From assembly GCA_947631925.1 (NCBI GenBank), contig CANRNE010000006.1, positions 1-64,000 on the forward strand: 64,000 bases of DNA, read 5' to 3'. Of this stretch, positions 7,666 through 16,832 are shown piece after piece. The position numbers were made by a program, and so were the translations under genes. This DNA is from an uncultured Clostridia bacterium. Lineage in GTDB: Bacteria > Bacillota > Clostridia > Christensenellales > Borkfalkiaceae. Below the pieces are notes generated by a model. The model was not told the DNA's origin, ran no database searches, and worked only from the letters and a program-made list of their open reading frames with translations. Position 1 is the first letter of the stretch. Every line of letters begins with the position of its first letter.

Positions 7666-8091
7666 ATGGCAAAGAAGGTAACCGCAGTCGTCAAGCTGCA
7701 GCTTCCTGCCGGGAAAGCGACCCCCGGTCCCCCCGTCGGTTCGACGCTGGGCCCTCACGGCATCAACATCCCCGGCTTCACGAAGGAATTCAACGCCAAG
7801 ACGGCGCATCAGGAGGGACTCATCATCCCCGTCGTCATGACGATCTATCAGGACCGTTCCTTCACATTCGTCCTCAAGACCCCGCCCGCACCCGTCCTCA
7901 TCAAGAAGGCGCTCGGGCTCGAGACCGCCTCCGCTACGCCCAACAAAGTCAAAGTGGGCAAGCTCACGAAGGCGCAGGTCGAAGAAATTGCAAAGACGAA
8001 AATGCCCGACCTCAACTGCTCCACGCTCGAGAGCGCGATGAGCATGATTAAGGGCACCGCCCGCAGCATGGGCATCACCGTAGAGGAATGA
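7666..8091 (+). CDS. rplK: 50S ribosomal protein L11
   Basis: The 141-residue protein is a standard L11, base of the GTPase-associated stalk. It starts [20 protein letters not shown], has the [20 protein letters not shown] region that contacts 23S rRNA, and ends SMGITVEE. It is followed after 13 nt by rplA, the canonical pair. Confidence 0.97.
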   Translation: MAKKVTAVVKLQLPAGKATPGPPVGSTLGPHGINIPGFTKEFNAKTAHQEGLIIPVVMTIYQDRSFTFVLKTPPAPVLIKKALGLETASATPNKVKVGKLTKAQVEEIAKTKMPDLNCSTLESAMSMIKGTARSMGITVEE

Positions 8092-8104
8092 GGAGGGAAG
8101 CGCA

Positions 8105-8794
8105 ATGAGTATGGGTAAGAAATACGCGGACAGCCTCAAGTCCTATGAGAAGACCAAGCAGTACGATGCGGCGGAGGCCATGAACATCGTCCTCGCCAAC
8201 GCAAAGGCGAAGTTCGATGAGACGGTGGAGCTCCACATCCGTCTCGGCATCGACCCGAGACAGGCAGACCAGCAGGTCCGCGGCGTGCTCGTCCTCCCCA
8301 ACGGTACGGGCAAAACGAAGAAGGTTCTCGTCGTCGCCAAGGGCGAACGCGCGGATGCGGCGCTTGCGGCAGGTGCGGATTTCGTCGGCGCGGAGGAGAT
8401 GATTCAGAAGATTCAGACCGAGAACTGGTTTGGCTTCGATGTCATGATTACCACCCCCGACATGATGGGCGTCGTCGGCCGTATCGGCCGTCTGCTCGGC
8501 CCCAAGGGCCTCATGCCCAACCCCAAGTCGGGCACCGTCACGATGGACGTCGCCAAGGCAGTCGCTGAGGTCAAAGCAGGTAAGGTGGAGTACCGTCTCG
8601 ACAAGACGGCCATCATTCACTGCCCCATCGGCAAGCGGAGCTTCGGCGCCGAGAAACTGATGGAGAACTTCACCGCCCTCATGGACGCCATCATCAAGGC
8701 GAAACCCGCCGCGGCGAAGGGCCAGTACGTCAAGAGCGTCACGCTCACCTCGACGATGGGCCCCGGCGTCAAAGTGGCGTACACGAGAGGGTAA
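8105..8794 (+). CDS. rplA: 50S ribosomal protein L1
   Basis: L1 forms the mobile L1 stalk at the E site. The 229-residue protein shows [37 protein letters not shown] at the start and the conserved [15 protein letters not shown]-type motif near residue 130. The length is normal. The gene follows rplK after a GGAGGG ribosome site. Confidence 0.97.
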   Translation: MSMGKKYADSLKSYEKTKQYDAAEAMNIVLANAKAKFDETVELHIRLGIDPRQADQQVRGVLVLPNGTGKTKKVLVVAKGERADAALAAGADFVGAEEMIQKIQTENWFGFDVMITTPDMMGVVGRIGRLLGPKGLMPNPKSGTVTMDVAKAVAEVKAGKVEYRLDKTAIIHCPIGKRSFGAEKLMENFTALMDAIIKAKPAAAKGQYVKSVTLTSTMGPGVKVAYTRG

Positions 8795-8811
8795 AATCCT
8801 CGCAAAATCGC

Positions 8812-8841
8812 TTGACAAAGCGGGCGACTTTGTGTTAGGAT
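8812..8841 (+). promoter_or_regulatory. Promoter for the rplJ-rplL unit
   Basis: TTGACA is followed by TAGGAT after 18 nt, 18 nt downstream of the rplA stop. It would start a transcript of about 130 nt before rplJ. The -10 is weak (4 of 6 bases). Confidence 0.6.
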
Positions 8842-8849
8842 GAAAGAGA

Positions 8850-8978
8850 AGAAAAAATTCGACCGCAGACAACGGGTGCCAACCGCTCAATATCCCGTCG
8901 AGGTCGGGCATCTTAAAGGGATTTAAGACTCGCTCCGTACTGTCTGCGTACGGAGCTTTTATTTCAAACAGGAGGTAA
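8850..8978 (+). promoter_or_regulatory. L10 leader with attenuator hairpin
   Basis: The leader between the promoter and rplJ contains interleaved stems and then a perfect 9-bp hairpin GCTCCGTAC/GTACGGAGC (8932-8956) followed by TTTTATTT, an intrinsic terminator placed 24 nt before the start codon. Position and layout fit the L10 leader, where the L10-L12 complex binds and promotes premature termination. Binding itself is inference from family knowledge. Confidence 0.75.
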
Positions 8979-8980
8979 CC

Positions 8981-9478
8981 ATGTCGGCAAATTTCGATGC
9001 AAAGAAAGTCGTCGTCGAAGAGATTAAAGAGAAAATCTCCGCGGCAAAGTCGGTCGTCATCGCGCATTACGACCGTCTGACCGTCAAAGAAGTCACCGAC
9101 CTGCGCAACAAGTTCAGAGCCGCTTCCTGCGAATACAAGGTGTACAAAAACACCTTGGTGCGCAAAGCGTTCGACGAACTCGGGGTCACGGCATTCGACA
9201 ACGACTTGAACGGCGCGACGGCGTTCGTGTTCTGCCCCGATGAGACGAGCGGCTGCTCCATCATCGCCAAGGCTGTCAAGGACACGCCCGTCCTCGCGGA
9301 CAAAATCGTCCCGAAGAGCGCATATGTCAACGGCGCTTACGTGGACGCGGAAGGCGTGAAGAAACTCGCGGCGATTCCCTCGAGAGAGGTGCTCATCGCA
9401 AAGATGCTCGGCTGCTTGCAGTCGCCCATCGCAAACCTTGCGTTCGTCATCAAAGCGATCGCAGACCAAAAATCATAA
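8981..9478 (+). CDS. rplJ: 50S ribosomal protein L10
   Basis: L10 anchors L7/L12 dimers to the ribosome. The 165-residue protein has the typical KKVVVEEIKEKISAAKSVVIAHYDRLTVKEVTDLR opening and KVYKNTLVRKAF, followed by the helical C-terminus that binds L12 dimers. It lies downstream of the attenuator leader and has a GGAGG ribosome site. Confidence 0.96.
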   Translation: MSANFDAKKVVVEEIKEKISAAKSVVIAHYDRLTVKEVTDLRNKFRAASCEYKVYKNTLVRKAFDELGVTAFDNDLNGATAFVFCPDETSGCSIIAKAVKDTPVLADKIVPKSAYVNGAYVDAEGVKKLAAIPSREVLIAKMLGCLQSPIANLAFVIKAIADQKS

Positions 9479-9499
9479 AAAAATCGGAGGATACCAAAA

Positions 9500-9874
9500 A
9501 TGGATGTTCAGAAGTTTATCGAAGAAGTGAAAGGCATGACCGTCGTCGAGCTGAACGATTTCGTGAAGGCGCTCGAGGAGGAATTCGGCGTGTCCGCTGC
9601 GGCTGCGGTTGCAGTCGGCGGCGGTGCGGGCGCTGCTGCGGAAGCGGCCCCTCAGGAAGAGGAAAAGACGGAGTTCGACATCGTCCTCAAGGATTTCGGC
9701 GCCAACAAGATTGCCGTCATCAAGGCCGTGCGCGAATTCACCGGTCTCGGACTTGCCGATGCGAAGAAGGCTGTCGAAAGCCTCGGCGTGCTCAAGGAAG
9801 CCGTCCCGAAGGCGGATGCGGAAGCCGCCCTTGCCAAGCTCAAGGAAGCCGGCGCTACGGCAGAGCTCAAGTAA
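9500..9874 (+). CDS. rplL: 50S ribosomal protein L7/L12
   Basis: The 124-residue protein has the N-terminal dimerisation helix ([26 protein letters not shown]), an Ala/Gly-rich hinge, and the C-terminal factor-binding domain with [36 protein letters not shown]. It is followed by a strong terminator instead of rpoB, which is unusual for this locus. Confidence 0.97.
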   Translation: MDVQKFIEEVKGMTVVELNDFVKALEEEFGVSAAAAVAVGGGAGAAAEAAPQEEEKTEFDIVLKDFGANKIAVIKAVREFTGLGLADAKKAVESLGVLKEAVPKADAEAALAKLKEAGATAELK

Positions 9875-9887
9875 GCATACAACCCCG

Positions 9888-9916
9888 AAAACGGCGGGTC
9901 TCCCGCCGTTTTTTGC
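9888..9916 (+). terminator. Terminator after rplL
   Basis: An 11-bp perfect stem AAAACGGCGGG/CCCGCCGTTTT with a 3-nt loop and a T6 run closes the rplJ-rplL transcript 13 nt after the stop. Confidence 0.9.
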
Positions 9917-9956
9917 GTGCCCGCGAGAATTTTCGCGCCGAAAAGCCCGGAAACGC

Positions 9957-9985
9957 TTGACGGAACGCGAAAATACGGTTAAAAT
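9957..9985 (+). promoter_or_regulatory. Promoter of the cyclophilin-like lipoprotein
   Basis: TTGACG and TAAAAT are separated by 17 nt, 33 nt before the start codon of the lipoprotein gene. Confidence 0.7.
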
Positions 9986-10018
9986 AATAGCAAACAGAGT
10001 TATAAAGGAGACATCTCC

Positions 10019-10930
10019 ATGAAAAAATCCCTTCGCATTGTTTCCGCGGTGATGGGCGCCGTTCTCTCCCTGAGCACGTTTGCCCTGCTGGCGGGTTGCA
10101 CGTCGGACACCCCCGAAGTGCGCATCACCTACACCTTCCGCGGGGAGGACTATTCCTACGACTACACGCTCTCCCGTCTCGACGCCCCCGCAACGGTGCA
10201 GCATTTCCTCGAACTGGCGGATGCCGGTTACTATGACTACGACGAGGAGAACGGCACGGGCTTCGTCATTCACGACTTCGACTCCACCGACGGTCTCTAC
10301 ACGGGCGGCTGGGGCCTCGACGGCGAGGACCTCGAGGAAATCGACTACTTCAATCGCGTCAAGAATCTGGTGGGGGACAACTTCACGCACACCGTCTGGA
10401 AGGACGCCGCGCGGACGAATCCCACCTACACCATCCGCGGCGAGTTCGAAAACAACGGCTATATCCTGACGGATTCCCGCGTCAACCGTCACACGCAGGG
10501 CGCCCTCGTCATGTACTACACGGACAAGGCGAGCACCTCGGCGACGGTCACCGTGGAGCGCGTGGACGGCGGCAAGGACAACAACGGCGACCCCTACGAC
10601 ACCCGCGGCTATGCCTTCAACAGCGCCACCTCCCTCTTCTACACCTACCTCGGCAGCAGCCTCGACTCCACCCGCGAGAAGAAGTACTGCGTGTTCGGCA
10701 TGATTAAGGACTTCTCCGCCCTCGAAGACGGCCTCCTCGCCGCCATTCAGGAGTACTGCGACGGGTTCGAAGACGACGCGGACTTCTCCTTCACGAAGGA
10801 ACAGGAAGTGCGCATCAACACCAACGACCCCTTCCCGAGCGTTGCGACGGCGGGCTCCAAGGCGACCTACCACACCCCCGTGGGGGATGCGGCCATCACC
10901 CTCAAGTCCGTCAAAGTCCTCAAATACTGA
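10019..10930 (+). CDS. Divergent cyclophilin-like lipoprotein
   Basis: The 303-residue product starts with a lipoprotein signal peptide, a hydrophobic stretch ending in the lipobox LLAGC at about residue 26. The body resembles a cyclophilin-type peptidyl-prolyl isomerase: DAPATVQHFLELADAGYYD corresponds to the usual DAPKTVxNFxxLxxxGYYD, IRGEFENNGY to the IKGEF segment, and HTQGALVMYYT to the GxLSMAR strand. The catalytic FHRVIxxFMxQGGD block is replaced by GFVIHDFDSTDG, so the active-site Arg and Gln are absent and activity is doubtful. It has its own promoter and terminator and sits where rpoB is expected. Confidence 0.65.
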   Translation: MKKSLRIVSAVMGAVLSLSTFALLAGCTSDTPEVRITYTFRGEDYSYDYTLSRLDAPATVQHFLELADAGYYDYDEENGTGFVIHDFDSTDGLYTGGWGLDGEDLEEIDYFNRVKNLVGDNFTHTVWKDAARTNPTYTIRGEFENNGYILTDSRVNRHTQGALVMYYTDKASTSATVTVERVDGGKDNNGDPYDTRGYAFNSATSLFYTYLGSSLDSTREKKYCVFGMIKDFSALEDGLLAAIQEYCDGFEDDADFSFTKEQEVRINTNDPFPSVATAGSKATYHTPVGDAAITLKSVKVLKY

Positions 10931-10948
10931 TACGAAGAAATGAAAGGG

Positions 10949-10976
10949 AAAGGACCCCCGCGGGTCCTTTCTTTTC
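10949..10976 (+). terminator. Terminator after the lipoprotein gene
   Basis: The stem AAGGACCC/GGGTCCTT with a 4-nt loop is followed by TCTTTTC, 19 nt after the stop codon. Confidence 0.8.
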
Positions 10977-11099
10977 GCCCAAAAGGCGGCGGGGATGCGC
11001 AATCCCCCCCTACGGGGGGAGAAGGGGACGCCGAACGGCGGAATTTCCAAAAAAATCGCTGTTTCGGCAAAAAATTTCCCAAAAACCCATTCAAAATCG

Positions 11100-11128
11100 T
11101 TGACAATTTCCTTGACATCATGTAAGAT
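11100..11128 (+). promoter_or_regulatory. Promoter of the S10 operon
   Basis: A perfect TTGACA and TAAGAT are separated by 17 nt. The transcript would carry a leader of roughly 250 nt before rpsJ. Confidence 0.8.
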
Positions 11129-11129
11129 T

Positions 11130-11387
11130 AGAAAGGTTACGCATGTTGCGGCTTTTTTGCCGTGCTCTTTCCGTGCGTATTGGGTTGAGGCGGGAAGTTA
11201 CTGAAAAATCGGGGAGAAAAGCCCCCCGGCAGATAATTTCCGCTGACAAGTGTGGGACATCGATTCCCGCGACGAACCGAGGCTTTTGCGAGAAAACACC
11301 GCAAAACGAGTGTTTTTTTGATGAAATCGCCTCGATACACACGGATGCGTTGTCAAAAAATCAGTTCGGAAAAAGGAGAAAAAACAA
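11130..11387 (+). promoter_or_regulatory. Long untranslated leader of the S10 operon, possible attenuator
   Basis: No gene is evident in this 258-nt stretch. It contains an AT-rich hairpin AAAACAC/GTGTTTT (11293-11316) followed by a T-run, which could act as an attenuator about 70 nt before rpsJ. A leader of this length before a ribosomal operon suggests autoregulation, but I cannot match it to a named leader family. Confidence 0.4.
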
Positions 11388-11687
11388 ATGGCAAGCCAGA
11401 AAATCAGAATCAAACTCTCGGCGTATGACCACGAACTCGTGGACGAAGCGGCAAAGCGCATCGTCGAGACCATGCAGAAGGGCGGAGCGAAGATTTCGGG
11501 ACCCATCCCGCTTCCCACCGAGCGCGAGATTGTCACCATCCTGCGCAGCCCCCATAAGGATAAGGATTCGCGCGAGCAGTTCGAACTGCGCACCTACAAG
11601 CGCATCATCGACATCTATTCGCCCAACGCGAAGCTGCTCGACAGCATCCACCTGCCCGCAGGCGTGGACATCAAAGTCAAGCTGTAA
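11388..11687 (+). CDS. rpsJ: 30S ribosomal protein S10
   Basis: The 99-residue protein has the standard sequence [24 protein letters not shown] and [30 protein letters not shown]10 also pairs with NusB in antitermination. It opens the S10 operon with a GGAG ribosome site after the long leader. Confidence 0.97.
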   Translation: MASQKIRIKLSAYDHELVDEAAKRIVETMQKGGAKISGPIPLPTEREIVTILRSPHKDKDSREQFELRTYKRIIDIYSPNAKLLDSIHLPAGVDIKVKL

Positions 11688-11766
11688 TCCGCGAACCGAC
11701 ACACAATGCAGCCGAAATACTGCCGAGCGCGGTATTCGCAAATAAAAAAAGGAGTGAACTTTATCT

Positions 11767-12402
11767 ATGAGTAAAGCAATCATCGGCCGCAAGGTGGGTA
11801 TGACCCAAATCTTTGCGGAGGACGGGAAAGTCATTCCCGTCACGGTCGTGGAAGCCGGTCCCTGCCCCGTCGTACAAGTGAAGACGGTGGAGAGCGACGG
11901 CTACTGCGCCCTCAAACTCGGCTTCCTCCCCGCGAGTGAGAAGTCGCTCAACAAACCCGACCTCGGGCAGTTCAAGAAAGCGGGCGTGGCTCCCTGCAAA
12001 GTCCTCAGAGAGATTCGCTGCGACGCCACCGACAGCTTCAACGTCAAAGACGTGCTCAAGGCAGACGTCTTCGCGGCGGGCGACAGAGTGGATGTCAGCG
12101 GCGTCAGCAAGGGCCACGGCTACACGGGCGTCATCAAGCGCTGGAACCAGCACCGCCTCAAAGAGACGCACGGCGTCGGCCCTGTCCACAGAGAGCCCGG
12201 CTCCATGGGGTCCATCAGCGATCCCTCGCGCGTGTTCAAGCACAAGCACCTCGCAGGCCAATACGGTGTCGAGAACGTCACCGTTCAGAACCTCGAAGTC
12301 GTCCGCGTGGACGTCAAGCGGAACGCGATTCTCGTCAAGGGCGCCATCCCCGGTCCCCGTGGCAGCATCGTCACCCTGAAATCGAGCGTGAAGAAAGCGT
12401 AA
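11767..12402 (+). CDS. rplC: 50S ribosomal protein L3
   Basis: The 211-residue L3 starts SKAIIGRKVGMTQIFAEDGKVIPVTV, an exact family opening, and carries the central loop region around NQHRLKETHGVGPVHREPGSMG reaching toward the peptidyl transferase centre. The gene follows rpsJ after 79 nt. Confidence 0.97.
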   Translation: MSKAIIGRKVGMTQIFAEDGKVIPVTVVEAGPCPVVQVKTVESDGYCALKLGFLPASEKSLNKPDLGQFKKAGVAPCKVLREIRCDATDSFNVKDVLKADVFAAGDRVDVSGVSKGHGYTGVIKRWNQHRLKETHGVGPVHREPGSMGSISDPSRVFKHKHLAGQYGVENVTVQNLEVVRVDVKRNAILVKGAIPGPRGSIVTLKSSVKKA

Positions 12403-12413
12403 GGAGCAAGACA

Positions 12414-13040
12414 ATGGCAAACGTAAAAGTTTATAATATGAAGGGCGAAGAAGTGGGCACGATGGAGCTCTCCGACGACATCTTCGGCGCCGAGTATAAC
12501 GAACCGCTCATCCATCAGGCGGTCGTCACCTACCTTGCCAACCAGCGGCAGGGGACGAAATCCACGCTCACGAGAACGGAAGTCCGCGGCGGCGGCGTCA
12601 AACCTTGGCGCCAGAAGCACACGGGCAGAGCGCGCCAAGGCTCCACCCGCGCACCGCAGTGGATTAAGGGCGGCGTCGTGTTCGCACCCAAGAGCCGCGA
12701 TTTCTCCAAGAAGATGAACACGCTGGCGCGCCAGAGCGCACTGTTCTCCGCACTCTCCAAGAAGGTCGCGGACGGCGAGTTCTTCGTCGTGGACGAGCTC
12801 AAGGTCTCCGCACCCAAGACGAAGGAGATGGAGGCGTTCCGCAAGGCGTTCAAGTTTGACAAGAACACCGTCGTCGTCATGGACGAGGCGGACACCGACG
12901 TCATCCTTGCCGCGCGCAACCTTCCCACCCTCAAGACAATCTCCGTCGGCGAGATTAACACCTATGAAATCGTCAGAAACGCCGTGGTCGTGTTTACGAA
13001 AGGCTCGGTGAAGAAATTCGAGGAGGTCTATTTGGGATGA
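12414..13040 (+). CDS. rplD: 50S ribosomal protein L4
   Basis: The 208-residue L4 has the conserved loop that lines the exit tunnel (RGGGVKPWRQKHTGRARQGSTRAPQWIKGGVVFAPKSRDF). In other bacteria L4 represses its own operon; whether that holds here is unknown. It overlaps rplW by four bases. Confidence 0.97.
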   Translation: MANVKVYNMKGEEVGTMELSDDIFGAEYNEPLIHQAVVTYLANQRQGTKSTLTRTEVRGGGVKPWRQKHTGRARQGSTRAPQWIKGGVVFAPKSRDFSKKMNTLARQSALFSALSKKVADGEFFVVDELKVSAPKTKEMEAFRKAFKFDKNTVVVMDEADTDVILAARNLPTLKTISVGEINTYEIVRNAVVVFTKGSVKKFEEVYLG

Positions 13041-13324
13041 ACGAAGACATCATTTTGAGCCCCGTCCTCACCGAGAAAGCGACGGACGGCATCGCAGACA
13101 AGAGATACACCTTCATCGTCAAGAAGACGGCGAACAAGACGCAGATTAAGATTGCGGTCGAGAAAATGTTCGGCGTGAAGGTCAAGAGCGTCAACACCGT
13201 GACCCGTCGCGGCAAGCTCAAGAGAATGGGCAGAAACGAAGGGTACACGCCGACCACGAAGAAGGCCATCGTCACACTCACGCCCGAGAGCAAGGCGATT
13301 GAGCACTTCAGCGCGATGCAGTAA
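13037..13324 (+). CDS. rplW: 50S ribosomal protein L23
   Basis: The 95-residue L23 shows DIILSPVLTEKATDGIADKRYTFIV and the loop KVKSVNTVTRRGKLKRMGRNEGYTP. It forms the docking site for trigger factor and SRP at the tunnel exit. It is translationally coupled to rplD. Confidence 0.96.
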   Translation: MNEDIILSPVLTEKATDGIADKRYTFIVKKTANKTQIKIAVEKMFGVKVKSVNTVTRRGKLKRMGRNEGYTPTTKKAIVTLTPESKAIEHFSAMQ

Positions 13325-13336
13325 CGGAGGGATATC

Positions 13337-14164
13337 ATGGCAGTCAAGAGATATAAACCGACTTCCGCCGCGCGCCGCCTCATGACGGTGCACCAGTACG
13401 GCGAAATTTCCAAGGCAAAACCCGAGCGCGCCCTCCTCGAGGACCAGCGCAAATCGGGCGGCAGAAACAATGCGGGGCGCATCACCGTCCGCCACATCGG
13501 CGGCGGCAACCGCAGAAAGTACCGCATCATCGACTTCAAGCGCAATAAGGACGGCATCCCCGCCACCGTGAAGTCCATCCAGTACGACCCCAACCGCAGC
13601 GCCAACATCGCGCTCCTCGTCTATGCGGACGGCGTCAAGAGATACATTCTCGCGCCCGTCGGCCTCAACGTCGGGGACAAGGTGATGAGCGGCACGGGTG
13701 CGGACATCAAAGTGGGCAACTGCTTGCCGCTCTCCGAGATTCCCGTCGGCACGATGATTCACAACATCGAGCTCAAGCCCGGCCGCGGCGGTCAGGTTGC
13801 GAGAAGCGCAGGCATCGCCGCCCAGCTCATGGCGCGCGAGGGCAACTACGCCACGGTGAGAATGCCTTCCGGCGAAATGAGGCTCGTCCCCGTCGTCTGC
13901 CGCGCGACCGTCGGTCAGGTAGGCAACGTCGAGCATGAGATTATCCGCGTGGGTAAGGCGGGCAAGACCCGTCACCTCGGCACCCGTCCCACGGTGCGCG
14001 GCTCGGTCATGAACCCCAACGACCACCCGCACGGCGGCGGCGAAGGCAAGTCCCCCGTCGGGCATGCCGGTCCCGAGACGCCTTGGGGCAAGCCCGCACT
14101 CGGCTACAAGACGAGAAAGAAGAAGAATCCGACGAGCAAGTTCATCTTGAAGCGGATTAACTGA
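13337..14164 (+). CDS. rplB: 50S ribosomal protein L2
   Basis: The 275-residue L2 has the RNA-binding core [25 protein letters not shown] and the C-terminal [30 protein letters not shown], which contains the conserved histidine near the peptidyl transferase centre. The length is normal. Confidence 0.98.
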   Translation: MAVKRYKPTSAARRLMTVHQYGEISKAKPERALLEDQRKSGGRNNAGRITVRHIGGGNRRKYRIIDFKRNKDGIPATVKSIQYDPNRSANIALLVYADGVKRYILAPVGLNVGDKVMSGTGADIKVGNCLPLSEIPVGTMIHNIELKPGRGGQVARSAGIAAQLMAREGNYATVRMPSGEMRLVPVVCRATVGQVGNVEHEIIRVGKAGKTRHLGTRPTVRGSVMNPNDHPHGGGEGKSPVGHAGPETPWGKPALGYKTRKKKNPTSKFILKRIN

Positions 14165-14178
14165 CAGGAGGAAAGAAT

Positions 14179-14457
14179 ATGTCGAGAAGTGTCAAGAAAG
14201 GGCCTTTCGTAGAAGCAAAGTTGCTTGCCCGCATCGAGGCGATGAATGAGACGAACGAGAAGAAAGTCCTCAAGACTTGGTCGCGCGCGTCCACAATCTT
14301 TCCCCAGATGGTCGGCCACACCATCGCGGTGTACGACGGCAGAAAGCATGTGCCCGTCTACATCACCGAGGATATGGTCGGCTGCAAACTCGGCGAGTTC
14401 GCGCCCACGAGAACGTTCAGGGGCCACACGGCGAAGTCCACGACGCCCGGGAAATAA
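14179..14457 (+). CDS. rpsS: 30S ribosomal protein S19
   Basis: The 92-residue S19 begins [20 protein letters not shown] and contains [34 protein letters not shown], ending in the [13 protein letters not shown] pattern. Start after GGAGG. It precedes rplV as usual. Confidence 0.97.
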   Translation: MSRSVKKGPFVEAKLLARIEAMNETNEKKVLKTWSRASTIFPQMVGHTIAVYDGRKHVPVYITEDMVGCKLGEFAPTRTFRGHTAKSTTPGK

Positions 14458-14468
14458 GGAGAAATCAT

Positions 14469-14870
14469 ATGGCAAGTAATATGAAGAAAAAGGCGGAAAG
14501 AGTAGAGGAGCGCAGAGAGAAGCGCCCCTACGCGGTCGCAAAGTACATCAGGGTTTCTCCCTACAAAGTGAGAACAGTGCTCGACCTCATCCGCGGCAAG
14601 AGCGTCGAAGAGGCGCTTGCAATCCTCTCCAACCTCACGAACGGCGGCGCAGAGCCGACGAGAAAGGTGCTCTTGAGCGCAGTCGCAAATGCGGAACACA
14701 ACCGCGGCATGGACAGGAGCGATTTGTACGTCGCGGCCTGCTTTGCGGACGGCGGCACCAGCCTCAAGCGCATGCAACCCGTCTCCAAGGGCAGGGGACA
14801 CGCCATCCTCAAACGGACGAGCCACATCACCGTCATTCTTGACGTAAAGAAAGCGGAGGGAGAACTGTAA
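14469..14870 (+). CDS. rplV: 50S ribosomal protein L22
   Basis: The ORF track starts inside rpsS; the ATG after AAGGAG gives a 133-residue L22. After a charged N-terminal stretch ([20 protein letters not shown]) it shows the family core [28 protein letters not shown] and the tunnel loop [25 protein letters not shown], where macrolide-resistance changes occur in other species. The stop overlaps the rpsC start. Confidence 0.96.
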   Translation: MASNMKKKAERVEERREKRPYAVAKYIRVSPYKVRTVLDLIRGKSVEEALAILSNLTNGGAEPTRKVLLSAVANAEHNRGMDRSDLYVAACFADGGTSLKRMQPVSKGRGHAILKRTSHITVILDVKKAEGEL

Positions 14871-15529
14871 TGGGTCAGAAAGTAAATCCTCATGGTCTGA
14901 GAGTCGGAATCAATAAAGGTTGGGATACGCAGTGGTACGCCGGGAAGAAGGAGTTCGCGCAGTATCTCAAAGAGGACCATACCATCCGCACCTTCCTCAA
15001 GAAGAAGTATTACGCGGCGGCTGTCTCCCGCATCCTCATCGAGCGTGCGGCGGGCAAAATCGTCGTGACCATCCACACGGGCAGACCGGGCGTGCTCATC
15101 GGCAAAGCGGGCGCGGAGATTGAAGTCATCAAGAAAGATCTCGCCAAGCTCTGCAAGGGCAAGCAGGTCATCATCAACGTCATCGAAGTGAGAAAGCCCG
15201 ACGCGGACGCCCAGCTCGTCGCAGAGAGCGTCGCAGCCCAGCTCGAGAAGCGCACTTCCTTCCGCCGCGCCATGAAACAGGCCATCGGCAAGACGATGCG
15301 CGCGGGCGTGAAAGGGGTCAAGATGCAGGTTTCGGGCCGTCTCGACGGCAGAGAAATCGCGGGCACCGAGCACTACAACGAGGGTTCCATCCCGCTGCAG
15401 ACGCTGCGCGCCGACATCGACTACGGCTTTGCGGAAGCGCACACGACCTTCGGCATGATCGGCGTCAAATGCTGGATCTACAAGGGTGACGTCCTCAAGG
15501 GCGCGAAGAAGCCCGAAGGAGGCAGATAA
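14870..15529 (+). CDS. rpsC: 30S ribosomal protein S3
   Basis: The 219-residue S3 starts [24 protein letters not shown] and has a KH domain ([26 protein letters not shown]) and the C-terminal domain with [21 protein letters not shown]-like residues. It lines the mRNA entry channel. The ATG shares its A with the rplV stop and the gene abuts rplP. Confidence 0.97.
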   Translation: MGQKVNPHGLRVGINKGWDTQWYAGKKEFAQYLKEDHTIRTFLKKKYYAAAVSRILIERAAGKIVVTIHTGRPGVLIGKAGAEIEVIKKDLAKLCKGKQVIINVIEVRKPDADAQLVAESVAAQLEKRTSFRRAMKQAIGKTMRAGVKGVKMQVSGRLDGREIAGTEHYNEGSIPLQTLRADIDYGFAEAHTTFGMIGVKCWIYKGDVLKGAKKPEGGR

Positions 15530-15978
15530 TGTTAATCCCCAAGAGAGTCAAGAGAAGAAAACAGCACCGCGGCAGCCTGAAGGGCGCGGCGCATAAGGGA
15601 AATATCGTCGCGTACGGCGACTACGGTCTTGTCGCCGAAGAGGCGGGCTGGATTAAGTCCAACCAGATAGAGGCCGCCCGTATCGCAATGACGCGTTTCA
15701 TCAAGCGCGGCGGGCAGGTCTGGATTGACATCTTCCCGCACAAGCCCATCACCCGTCACCCCGCCGAAGCCCGTATGGGTTCGGGCAAGGGCGCGGTGGA
15801 ATTCTGGGTCGCGGTCGTCAAACCGGGCAGAGTTCTGTTCGAGATGGCGGGCGTCCCCGAGGACATTGCGCGCGAGGCCATGCGTCTTGCCGCGCACAAG
15901 CTCCCCATCAAATGCAAATTTGTCAAGAAAGAGGCGGCTGCTCCCGCCGAAAATACAGGAATAGGCGGTGATGTCTGA
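15529..15978 (+). CDS. rplP: 50S ribosomal protein L16
   Basis: L16 begins [25 protein letters not shown] and contains the tip loop and [39 protein letters not shown] region near the A site. At 149 residues it is a few residues longer than usual because of the C-terminal [14 protein letters not shown]. It overlaps both neighbours by single bases. Confidence 0.97.
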   Translation: MLIPKRVKRRKQHRGSLKGAAHKGNIVAYGDYGLVAEEAGWIKSNQIEAARIAMTRFIKRGGQVWIDIFPHKPITRHPAEARMGSGKGAVEFWVAVVKPGRVLFEMAGVPEDIAREAMRLAAHKLPIKCKFVKKEAAAPAENTGIGGDV

Positions 15979-16169
15979 TGAAAGGAAATGAATTCCATAC
16001 GATGTCTGACGTCGAGCTGACAAAGAAGCTGCAAGACCTCAAGAGCGAGCTCTTCAATCTCCGCTTCCGCCACGCGAGCGGACAGCTCGAAAACCCCGTG
16101 TCCATCCGCAACTGCAAGCGGGACATCGCGCGGGTCAATACCGAACTGCGCGCACGGCAGAAGGCGTAA
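15978..16169 (+). CDS. rpmC: 50S ribosomal protein L29
   Basis: The 63-residue two-helix L29 contains MSDVELTKKLQDLKSELFNLRFRHASGQLENP and IRNCKRDIARVNTELRARQ. It sits between rplP and rpsQ in canonical order and starts at the ATG overlapping the rplP stop. Confidence 0.96.
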   Translation: MKGNEFHTMSDVELTKKLQDLKSELFNLRFRHASGQLENPVSIRNCKRDIARVNTELRARQKA

Positions 16170-16181
16170 GGAGGCAGGAAC

Positions 16182-16436
16182 ATGGATAGAAATCTGAGAA
16201 AAGAGAGAATCGGAATTGTTGTCTCCGACAAGATGGATAAGACCGTCGTCGTCGCCGTGACGGACAAGCGCAAGCACCCCGTCTACAAGAAGACAATCAC
16301 GCGCACCAAGAAATTCAAGGCGCACGACGAGAACAACGAATGCGGCGTGGGCGACAAAGTCCTCATCGTGGAGACGAGAAAGCTCTCCAAGGACAAGAAC
16401 TGGCGCGTAGCGTCCATCGTCGAGAAGGCGAAGTAA
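16182..16436 (+). CDS. rpsQ: 30S ribosomal protein S17
   Basis: The 84-residue S17 shows [22 protein letters not shown] and [21 protein letters not shown], the OB-fold signature of the family. It starts after GGAGG in the expected position. Confidence 0.97.
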   Translation: MDRNLRKERIGIVVSDKMDKTVVVAVTDKRKHPVYKKTITRTKKFKAHDENNECGVGDKVLIVETRKLSKDKNWRVASIVEKAK

Positions 16437-16451
16437 GGGGGGAACGGAATT

Positions 16452-16820
16452 ATGATTCAACCTCAAACGAGACTTAAAGTTGCCGACAATTCGGGCGCGA
16501 AGGAGATTATGTGCATCCGCGTGCTCGGCGGCAGTTTCAGAAGAACGGGCAACATCGGCGACGTCATCGTCGCCTCCGTCAAGACCGCCAACCCCGGCGG
16601 CGCCGTCAAGAAGGGCGACGTCGTCAAGGCTGTCATCGTGAGAACGGCGAAGGGCATCCGCAGGGCGGACGGCACCTACATCCGTTTCGACGACAACGCC
16701 GCGGTCATCATCGACGCACAGAAACAACCCAAAGGAACGCGTATCTTCGGACCCATCGCGAGAGAGCTTCGTGAGAAGGATTACATGAGAATTATCTCCC
16801 TCGCGCCCGAGGTACTGTAA
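16452..16820 (+). CDS. rplN: 50S ribosomal protein L14
   Basis: The 122-residue L14 begins [28 protein letters not shown] and contains [36 protein letters not shown]. The length is exactly the family norm. It contributes to the 30S-50S bridge B8 region. Confidence 0.98.
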   Translation: MIQPQTRLKVADNSGAKEIMCIRVLGGSFRRTGNIGDVIVASVKTANPGGAVKKGDVVKAVIVRTAKGIRRADGTYIRFDDNAAVIIDAQKQPKGTRIFGPIARELREKDYMRIISLAPEVL

Positions 16821-16832
16821 GGAGGCCCCGAC

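Noticed and set aside
9473-11050. 525-residue minus-strand ORF
   Set aside because: It is antisense to rplL and the lipoprotein gene and has a composition of low-complexity shadow sequence.
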